Assembly (NCBI GenBank): GCA_016710165.1
Contig: JADJLJ010000007.1
Location: forward strand, 1-29,416
DNA length: 29,416 bases
Direction of reading: 5' to 3'
DNA from: Chitinophagaceae bacterium
GTDB taxonomy: Bacteria; Bacteroidota; Bacteroidia; Chitinophagales; Chitinophagaceae
Positions 22,970-29,416 of the stretch are shown one piece after another. The notes beneath the pieces are model-generated. The model was not told the DNA's origin. It searched no databases and was given only the letters and a program-made list of their open reading frames with translations. The first letter of the stretch is position 1; each line of letters begins with the position of its first letter. The translations under genes were made by a program, and so were the position numbers.

Positions 22970-23193
22970 AACGCATAACACTACTGAAAGCAATATCCCC
23001 CAAACACAAGGCCGGTTTTGGGATCGAAGTGGAGGACGCTATCGCGGCAATGTGGGTACAACAAGGCAAAGCCATTTACGGCACCGATGACCAGCCGCTA
23101 AAGAAGGGCAACCTGGAATTGTACAACAACTGCACCCCGATCAGCCCGGCGGAAGCCGCCAAAAAAGCCGCATTGAAGCCACCGGCGGAATAA
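22966..23193 (+). CDS. Hypothetical structural-region protein, 75 aa
   Basis: A small protein between tail terminator and tail tube: KRITLLKAISPKHKAGFGIEV then a helix (EDAIAAMWVQQGKAI), with an Ala/Lys/Pro tail. Comparable small genes occur in this spot in many siphoviruses, but I cannot name the family. Confidence 0.6.
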   Translation: MKRITLLKAISPKHKAGFGIEVEDAIAAMWVQQGKAIYGTDDQPLKKGNLELYNNCTPISPAEAAKKAALKPPAE

Positions 23194-23229
23194 GAAACAG
23201 AACACAAACACTACTAAAAAAATAAGCAC

Positions 23230-23658
23230 ATGGCAACCGCAGGTATAGTCAATACCAAACTACTGAAACTGCAATATGCAGACGCACCGAATACGCCGGT
23301 AACAGTCACTTGCCTGACCAATGCAGAGTTAAGCATCTCAAACGAGATGTTCGACACGACATGCAAAGACAGCGGGCAATTCAAAGAAGTCATCCCCGGC
23401 CAAACGTCCGGTACATTGTCCGGGGAGGCGTTCGTTGCATACGACAGCGCAAACGGGCACGACGAGGTAGCAACAGACACGCTCAGCCAGGCAAAACTGG
23501 AATGGGTATTCGGCACCGGCGTTTCCGGCGATACGAAATTCAGCGGGCAGGGGTATTTTTCCTCTTTCTCCGTTTCGTCTCCCGGACAAAACGAAGGCGC
23601 TTCGTTCTCTTTCGAGATCACTTGCACCGGCACGATCACGAAGGGTACTTTCTCTTAA
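23230..23658 (+). CDS. Major tail tube protein
   Basis: A 142-residue beta-rich protein: VTVTCLTNAELSISNEMFDTTC, DSGQFKEVIPGQTSGTLSGEAF, and KFSGQGYFSSFSVSSPGQNEGASF. This repeated strand pattern is that of siphovirus tail tube proteins, which stack as hexamers around the tape measure. Position before the tail chaperones is canonical. Confidence 0.8.
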   Translation: MATAGIVNTKLLKLQYADAPNTPVTVTCLTNAELSISNEMFDTTCKDSGQFKEVIPGQTSGTLSGEAFVAYDSANGHDEVATDTLSQAKLEWVFGTGVSGDTKFSGQGYFSSFSVSSPGQNEGASFSFEITCTGTITKGTFS

Positions 23659-23675
23659 TCTGAAAAAATGGCAAA

Positions 23676-24119
23676 ATGGTTAATTACATTTCAATCGGCG
23701 GCAAAGAGCGGCCCTTGGCTTTTGGTCACGCCGTAGCGTATCACTACGAGACTTTTACCGGCGGCAACTACAATGAACTGCTTATTACGGTAGGCCGCGA
23801 ACTGGAGGCCGCAGGACAAGCCGTGCAGGACGATGACCTTGTTCGTGTCGCTACCGCTATGCACGTTAAGCCGCTCACCGACCTGGTTTTTGCCGGGATG
23901 AAATACGCCCACCGCAAGGAAGGTATCGAAATTGATTTTGACGCCGAAGATGTAGCCGAATGGTTGTTCGGGGATTCGGAAGCGATCAGCCAATGTATTG
24001 CGGCATTGATGGAATCAACGGCCAAAACAAAGCCGGGCGACGCAAAAAAAAAGATAGTACCGGGAGCGACAGCCCGGCCCGGATCGACTGGCAAAGCCTT
24101 ATCGAAACGGCTGCGATAA
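23676..24119 (+). CDS. Tail assembly chaperone (G-like)
   Basis: A 147-residue protein located just before the tape measure, in the canonical place of the G chaperone. The N-terminal 125 residues (YISIGGKERPLAFGHAVAYHYE, VKPLTDLVFAGMKYAH, ISQCIAALMEST) form the shared domain. Near its end lies a slippery A AAA AAG (24047-24053) where some ribosomes shift to -1 and read on into the 24424 frame, giving the longer chaperone. The in-frame tail after the site is short and basic. Confidence 0.8.
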   Translation: MVNYISIGGKERPLAFGHAVAYHYETFTGGNYNELLITVGRELEAAGQAVQDDDLVRVATAMHVKPLTDLVFAGMKYAHRKEGIEIDFDAEDVAEWLFGDSEAISQCIAALMESTAKTKPGDAKKKIVPGATARPGSTGKALSKRLR

Positions 24120-24424
24120 TTGGGTTAAGCCGGGAGGAGTTTTGGGATATGGAACCGCGTTGGTTTGACGTACTGGTACAGGCTTACGAGGATAAGCGAA
24201 AGTATGAGTTTGAGATGACGCGTACCATGACGTACCTGCTTTGCGCGTATTCCGGCAATATGAAAAAGAATATGCACCCGTCGCGGTTTTGGCCTTCGCC
24301 TTTTGATAAATCGCCTGAATTAGCAGACAAGTGGCAGAACGTTGACCCGGAAGTGCTGGCAAATTTCAACAGAAACGCTGACGATACGTTAGCACAAATG
24401 AAGGGAAGTAATGGCGTCAATTAG
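23676..24424 (+). CDS. Tail assembly chaperone, frameshift product (GT-like)
   Basis: Reading shifts by -1 at A AAA AAG (24047-24053), giving a fusion of about 249 residues. After the shift the chain reads KDSTGSDSPARIDWQSLIE, then REEFWDMEPRWFDVLVQAYEDK, a T-domain pattern. The second frame ends at 24424, 14 bases into the tape-measure gene. By analogy with lambda gpG/gpGT, the T part binds the tape measure and recruits tail tube protein. A stem directly after the site supports the shift. Confidence 0.75.
24047..24077 (+). promoter_or_regulatory. Programmed -1 frameshift signal
   Basis: A AAA AAG is in the zero frame at 24047-24053. Six bases later, CCGGG (24060-24064) pairs perfectly with CCCGG (24073-24077) around an 8-base loop. 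Slippery heptamer, 5-8 base spacer and stem-loop are the standard elements. The full A-run is nine bases (24044-24052). Confidence 0.8.
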
Positions 24425-27155
24425 CGAACTAAACATACGACTTGGATTAATCACAAAAGATTTTTCCAAGAAGTTGAAAGAGATGGAGGGCCAACTCCGA
24501 CAGAGCGGGCAAACCATGTCGGATTTAGGGCAGCGGATGACGTTGGGCATTACTGCCCCATTGGTCGGTATTGGTATCGCGTCCGTGAAAGCGGCGGGCG
24601 ACATGGAAGCCCTGCAAAAGGCAATGGAAGCCACGTTTGCCGGGCAGGATAAAACAATCGCCGAAGCAAACGCCGAACTCGAAAAATTACGCGAGTTAGC
24701 ACTTGCCCCCGGCCTGGATTTTGAACAAGCCGTAAAGGGTTCAATTCGACTTCAAAACGTTGGCTATTCCGCCGAAGTAGCGCGGGATGTTATCGAACAA
24801 CTGGCAAACGCCGTTGCCCTGACCGGCGGCGGCGCGGATGACCTTAACGAGGTTGTTAACCAGTTTTCGCAGATGATCGGTAAGGGTAAAGTTTTTCAGG
24901 ATGACCTGAAAATCATTACAGGCCGAATGCCGGTTATTGCCACCTTAATGAAAAACGCCTTTGGCACCACCACCGCCGAAGGGTTGAATAAATTAGGGAT
25001 AAGCAGCCGGGAGTTTGTAGATATTATCACAAAGGCGGCAAGCGACGGGTTGCCCCGCGTTGAGGGCGGAATAAATAACGCTTTTGTAAATGCCGGTTCG
25101 GCAGCCCGCCAATCAATGGCCGAATTAGGAAAGGCGCTAATAACTACTTTCGATATTGTCGGCCTTTTAAATTCGTTTTCAGATGCGTTGGCCGGCGCGA
25201 CAAAATGGTTTTCAGAACTTGGCAGCACATCACAGGCGTTTATCGGATATTCCGCCGCCGTAGCCGCAAGTTTAGGCGTTGGCATTTATGCCGTAGGACA
25301 ATTAAAACTTGCCTATGCCGGATTAGTTGGCTTTTTCAGTCAATCGCTTTTCCCCGCTTTCACCGCTGTTAAAAACGCAATCCTTACAACGCGGGCAGCG
25401 TTTTTTGCCCTTAGCGTTGCTACGCAGGCTTTTGTAGTGGTCGGCATCATTGCCGCCGTTACGGCCCTTTATTTTGCGTTCAATTCGTTGGTTGGCGTAA
25501 TGACCGAGGCAACGCAGATCGAAAAGAACCTGCAAGAAGTCAACTACAACGCCCAAAAGTCAATCAGCGATCAAAAGGTTGAGGTTGACTTACTCACCAA
25601 AGTTTTAAAAGACAATAACAGCACCCAACAGGAACGCGAAAGGGCGCTATTGCGATTAAACGCGATTAGCCCGGAATACTTCGGCAACCTGAAAGAAGAA
25701 AACGGTTTAATCGTTGGCCTGGACAACGCCGTAAAGGGGTACGTTGGAAGTATTACAAGAGCAGCCACCGCGCAAGCCGCATTTGCTAAAATACAGGCGC
25801 TCGCAAACGAACAACTTGAGTTAGGCAAACAGGCGTCCGAGGGCGCGACACTTGCAGAGCAGGCGCTCGACGCTGTTACAGGCGGGGCTGCAAATGCCTA
25901 TGCCAGACGGCAGGCCGGGCTATTAGAGCGCGTTGCCTCGATCAAAAAAGAGCAGGAAGCCCTTGAGGGGGTAATCAGGGCCAACCAAGAAACGGCCACC
26001 GTTACCGGCGAATTGACCGCCAAACAAATGGCGGCAGCGGCAGCCGGGGGTGCCGCAGTAAAAACAGAGGAAGAACTTGCCAAAGAACGTGCCGCCGCGA
26101 AAAAGGCCACCGACGAGCGCAAAAAGGCAGAGGATGAATATTGGGAATCACTAAGCAAGGTAAATGAGGCGTCCGAAGCGGCAAACGAGCAGGAACAAAA
26201 AGCGATTGACGGCGCTAAGGCGCTTTTGCAGGCCCGCGAAAGGTTAGCCGATCAAAAGTTCGGCGATACAAAAGCCCTGCCGCAAAGCAACCCGACCGGA
26301 TTAGGCGGGTTCACGCAAAAAAGCGACCAAGGCACTTTTTTCGATGTTCAACTTGCCGTTGACCCGTCGAAGGCAAAGGAGGCTATTGATTCGCTGAAAC
26401 AGCCGCTTGGCAAGTTATCAGCCATTGCCAACAGTACCGGGCGCTCTATTGGGGATTCGATCACCGCAGCAGCAGACAGGTTTACGCAAGCCTGGGAAAA
26501 GAACGTAAGCGCTATTTACGGCGCGGTGCAAAACCTTTCCAGCGGTATTTTAGACCTTCAAAAGGCGCGCGGGGATAAAGAAAAGGCGGATTTAGATGCC
26601 GAATCAAAGGCGAAAATAGAAACGCTTGAACAGGAGTATGCGAGCAAATTTGCCGCCGCAAAAGGTAATGCGGATGCCACCGCCGCCTTAGAGGCGGATT
26701 TGGCGGCACAAAAAACCGCAATTGAAGCAGATGCAGCAGCAAAAAAGGACGCGATAGACAAAAAGCGGGCAAAGGCGGGCAAAAAAATTGCTATCGGGTT
26801 GGCGATAATTGACACAGCCCTGGGCGTTGCAAAAGCGCTCGGATCGGCCCCGCCGCCGTACAACTTCATTCTTGCCGCACTATCTGCCGCCGCCGGAGCC
26901 GTTCAAATCGCCACAATCAAAGCCCAACCCTTTGCCGACGGCGGCGTAATCACAAAACCCACATTGGGCCTTGTCGGCGAATACGCAGGCGCAAGCAGCA
27001 ACCCGGAGATCATCACGCCGGAACGGCTTATGCGTTCGATATTCAGGGAAGAATCAGGCGGCGCAAATTCTATTCAAGTGTACGGCGTCATAAAAGGCGC
27101 TGACATTGAAATCAGTAACCGCAAAGCAGAGCGGGAAAGGGGGCGCGTCCGATAA
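24411..27155 (+). CDS. Tail tape measure protein
   Basis: A 914-residue protein starting MASISELNIRLGLITKDFSK. The N-terminal part is typical of tape measures (MSDLGQRMTLGITAPLVGI, ELEKLRELALAPGLDFEQAV, VSRGKVF-like region at about 165-170 reading GKGKVFQDDLKI). A hydrophobic region lies at about 270-365, then long coiled coils (475-620 and 710-790) and another hydrophobic stretch (about 790-840). The C-terminus (FADGGVITKPTLGLVGEYAG) is also typical. Its length sets tail length: roughly 130-140 nm by the usual 0.15 nm per residue rule. It overlaps the chaperone frame by 14 bases and the next gene by one. Confidence 0.9.
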   Translation: MASISELNIRLGLITKDFSKKLKEMEGQLRQSGQTMSDLGQRMTLGITAPLVGIGIASVKAAGDMEALQKAMEATFAGQDKTIAEANAELEKLRELALAPGLDFEQAVKGSIRLQNVGYSAEVARDVIEQLANAVALTGGGADDLNEVVNQFSQMIGKGKVFQDDLKIITGRMPVIATLMKNAFGTTTAEGLNKLGISSREFVDIITKAASDGLPRVEGGINNAFVNAGSAARQSMAELGKALITTFDIVGLLNSFSDALAGATKWFSELGSTSQAFIGYSAAVAASLGVGIYAVGQLKLAYAGLVGFFSQSLFPAFTAVKNAILTTRAAFFALSVATQAFVVVGIIAAVTALYFAFNSLVGVMTEATQIEKNLQEVNYNAQKSISDQKVEVDLLTKVLKDNNSTQQERERALLRLNAISPEYFGNLKEENGLIVGLDNAVKGYVGSITRAATAQAAFAKIQALANEQLELGKQASEGATLAEQALDAVTGGAANAYARRQAGLLERVASIKKEQEALEGVIRANQETATVTGELTAKQMAAAAAGGAAVKTEEELAKERAAAKKATDERKKAEDEYWESLSKVNEASEAANEQEQKAIDGAKALLQARERLADQKFGDTKALPQSNPTGLGGFTQKSDQGTFFDVQLAVDPSKAKEAIDSLKQPLGKLSAIANSTGRSIGDSITAAADRFTQAWEKNVSAIYGAVQNLSSGILDLQKARGDKEKADLDAESKAKIETLEQEYASKFAAAKGNADATAALEADLAAQKTAIEADAAAKKDAIDKKRAKAGKKIAIGLAIIDTALGVAKALGSAPPPYNFILAALSAAAGAVQIATIKAQPFADGGVITKPTLGLVGEYAGASSNPEIITPERLMRSIFREESGGANSIQVYGVIKGADIEISNRKAERERGRVR

Positions 27156-29416
27156 TGGCCACCCGCATCTCATATCAATTTCAAACATTCTACGGTGAAA
27201 CCTACCGGGTAGATATTAATGATACCGATTATGTCGGTACCACGTTAGACGTTGACGTTGCAACCGACGGGTTTACGCTCCGATATGACGGCAAAACCGA
27301 CAGCGTGATACCCGGCATTATGGGTTCATCTTGCGCCGTTTCCATCCTGGTAACACCGGATAACGTCACGGCGATTAACACGCTGGCAACCGACCTGATA
27401 AGCAGTGTTGAAACCCGCTTTTCAATGGCGGTGTATAAGATAGCCGCAGGCCCGACAACTACCCTTTATTGGGCTGGGTACGTTGTGCCTGACCTGGGCG
27501 GATTTGATGACATTGGCGAATCGTATTTTTTCACGCTGAAAGCCGTCGACGGCCTTGCACGGCTAAAAGAAGTCGATTATAAAGACCTTGGCGCAAGCCC
27601 GGTAGCGCCTTACGGGATGTTGTCGTCATTGACGCATATAGCCAACTGCCTAACCGAAGTTGGCACGGAAACATACTGGGGCGGTTCGGACGTATGGTTA
27701 AGGACGGTTGTAAACTGGCAGGACGGGAATATGCCAGCCGCTACGGCGGCAAAAGACCCATTGCAATTTTCCCGCTTATCCGGCGAAGCCTTCGCAAAAC
27801 GGGCGAAAAGTTCGGACGGGGAAGATTGGGAATACCTAAGCGTTTACAAGGTACTGGAGGAAATATGCGAAAATTGGGGAGCGCGTTTGTTATTGTCCAA
27901 TGGCGCATGGCGATTCGAGCAGGTCCGCGAAAGGATGGAGGAAAACTTTTTCGAGCGCAGGTATGATACAAGCGGGGCGCTGTTAAGTTCGGCCTCGACC
28001 GCCGGGTACGATAAGCCTATCATTCAAGTCTCCGAAGATAACCGCCTATCCGGCGGGCAATTCAGTTATTTACCGGCGTTAAGCCGGGTAGAAGTCAACT
28101 ACGATCATAAAACATACCGGAACTACTTAGAGAATTTAAATTACAAGTGGTATAAAGACAGCGGCGCAAACACGCCGTATTCGGTTACCAACTTAGCGTT
28201 TGACGCTGACACCTATTTCCGTATTCGGGGCAATCTATACATAAATGTTTCGGTATCGTCTTACACAAAGCCCTGGCGCTATGTGTTCGGCCTCATCATC
28301 AAAACAACGCCGGGTAACTACCGGCTCGACAGCGAAACGACGGCCATAGCGCCCGGCGGGGTTGGGATACCTACCCTTAACCGGGAACAACCAAACTGGC
28401 AGGTAGCCTCGACTTATTACGAGGTTTCGACGCCCTGGATTTATTCGACATCTTATTCCGGCGTCATTCCGAATGAATTTGCTTTTTTCACGCCGTACAT
28501 ACCGGCCTCACAAACCGGGTTTAGTGTGGATTTTTCCACCGGGTTGGGCGGGCGGGACTTCGCAGGGAGCAGCGTAACAGCAACCCTTAATGATTGGCGT
28601 TTTTCAAACCTGGAGTTATCAATTCAGGGGTTGGATGTTGCCAGCAATTACGAGGCGGCACGGAAATACACGACTAATAATGTCAACGTCGGAAATAGCG
28701 ATGTTCTGAAAATAGATACCCTGTTTGGCGCGGCGGTTAAGTCCTGGACACCGGCCCGGCTGGAAACAACCGACGACGTAACGTTCACCCTTTGGGAGGC
28801 CACGACGGCCACGTGGGAGCGGGCAAACGAAAATACTACCTTAGAGTTTGGGGCGCTGCTCGCAGAACAAATGCAAGCCTTACAGGCGTTCCCGGTACAA
28901 ACCTACTCCGGTACGCTATTGGCAGACGCGACACACGCGCATAGCCGTATCACGTTTGCGGACGACACAACCTGGTTAATTAACCGGGGCGAATGGCGGG
29001 CGCGTGATAACCGTTGGCAGGTCGAAATGATGTTGACCGGCATAGCCGACGCCGCCGACCTGGACACAGATACGGTAGGGAACCCCGAAGATGCGGGCAT
29101 TTTTGGCACGTTCCCGCCTGGGTTGGTTGTTGCCCCCGGAAGCGGCACAGGAACCACAACCTCCACAGGATTTCACGGCGAAACGGCGCTTTCTTTCCTG
29201 ACAGGAAACACCGTAAGCACAGGCATAGCACCCGGCACCATTACCAGTATTCCAGTCGGCACGCCGGTAAAAGGCGGGAGCATCAACGACAACGACATTA
29301 TTTACATTGTAGACCCGCAAAGCGGGCAGGTCTTCACGTTTGTAGCAGACGGCGACGTAGCAGACGGCGCTACCTCAATCACGGTAGATTCAACCGTCAC
29401 AACGGTTAATATTCCT
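27155..29416 (+). CDS. Large tail-tip/baseplate protein, runs off the window
   Basis: ATG 27155 overlaps the tape-measure stop. The frame stays open to the last base (754 codons), so the stop is outside. The N-terminal part is beta-rich (YQFQTFYGETYRVDIND, then TLRYDGKTDSVIPGIMGSSCAV), followed by long mixed domains with Trp and Tyr-rich segments. From about residue 640 the sequence becomes Gly/Thr/Ser-rich (GSGTGTTTSTGFHG), then VGTPVKGGSINDNDIIYIVD, like linker or repeat modules near receptor-binding parts. Its position makes it a distal tail or tail-tip hub protein that may contact the host. No enzyme motif is seen in the visible part. Confidence 0.7.
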   Translation, partial: MATRISYQFQTFYGETYRVDINDTDYVGTTLDVDVATDGFTLRYDGKTDSVIPGIMGSSCAVSILVTPDNVTAINTLATDLISSVETRFSMAVYKIAAGPTTTLYWAGYVVPDLGGFDDIGESYFFTLKAVDGLARLKEVDYKDLGASPVAPYGMLSSLTHIANCLTEVGTETYWGGSDVWLRTVVNWQDGNMPAATAAKDPLQFSRLSGEAFAKRAKSSDGEDWEYLSVYKVLEEICENWGARLLLSNGAWRFEQVRERMEENFFERRYDTSGALLSSASTAGYDKPIIQVSEDNRLSGGQFSYLPALSRVEVNYDHKTYRNYLENLNYKWYKDSGANTPYSVTNLAFDADTYFRIRGNLYINVSVSSYTKPWRYVFGLIIKTTPGNYRLDSETTAIAPGGVGIPTLNREQPNWQVASTYYEVSTPWIYSTSYSGVIPNEFAFFTPYIPASQTGFSVDFSTGLGGRDFAGSSVTATLNDWRFSNLELSIQGLDVASNYEAARKYTTNNVNVGNSDVLKIDTLFGAAVKSWTPARLETTDDVTFTLWEATTATWERANENTTLEFGALLAEQMQALQAFPVQTYSGTLLADATHAHSRITFADDTTWLINRGEWRARDNRWQVEMMLTGIADAADLDTDTVGNPEDAGIFGTFPPGLVVAPGSGTGTTTSTGFHGETALSFLTGNTVSTGIAPGTITSIPVGTPVKGGSINDNDIIYIVDPQSGQVFTFVADGDVADGATSITVDSTVTTVNIP

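Overview
This window is a segment of a tailed bacteriophage or prophage genome with an HK97-type head and a long, non-contractile-looking tail, most likely infecting a Bacteroidota host. The host guess rests on promoter-like sequences of the Bacteroidota type (TTTG, about 19-20 bases, then TAnnTTTG) at 26-56 and 131-162 and a looser one before 4542, on the general lack of strong Shine-Dalgarno sequences, and on the overall gene content. Every protein gene is on the + strand. Most neighbours overlap by ATGA or a few bases, so this is long polycistronic transcription. No integrase, repressor, CRISPR array, rRNA or insertion sequence is visible.

Layout. (1) 1-660: an RNA-rich leader with a terminator, a promoter, a terminator, a second promoter, then two tRNA-like elements. 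(2) 663-3801: a DNA-transaction module with a small winged-helix-like protein ending in a clamp-binding-type motif, a RuvC/RNase H-like resolvase, a probable uracil-DNA-glycosylase-like protein and unknown small proteins. (3) 3802-4541: a low-complexity gap ending in two terminators and a promoter. (4) 4542-6511: three tiny membrane peptides, a frameshifted family-2-like glycosyltransferase and small unknowns. (5) 6495-10359: packaging module with HNH nuclease, PLD-like protein, a small (probably frameshifted) gene, P27-like small terminase and large terminase. (6) 10861-16445: a decoration island inserted between large terminase and portal, with two more glycosyltransferase-like proteins, two paralogous methyltransferases, a nucleotidyltransferase, a HAD-phosphatase/kinase fusion and small membrane proteins. 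(7) 16446-17555: an AT-rich stretch plus tRNA-like sequences, including one on the - strand with its own promoter and terminator. (8) 17556-29416: portal, prohead protease, major capsid, connector, head closure, gp10-like, tail terminator, tail tube, tail chaperones (with a programmed -1 frameshift), tape measure, and a large tail-tip protein that runs off the right edge.

How it works together: the right half builds head and tail in canonical HK97/siphovirus order. The packaging genes sit well upstream, split from the portal by the decoration island. That island has the parts to activate a small substrate (kinase, phosphatase, nucleotidyltransferase), transfer it (glycosyltransferases) and methylate it. 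The target could be a virion or host glycan, or modified DNA; the sequence alone does not say which.

Quality warning: three patches (about 940-1170, 3960-4260, 10400-10855) are extreme homopolymer-rich sequence that breaks reading frames, and two or three genes elsewhere carry single-base frameshifts at short homopolymers. These look like consensus errors in a long-read or metagenomic assembly rather than biology, and they limit what can be said about the genes they hit.
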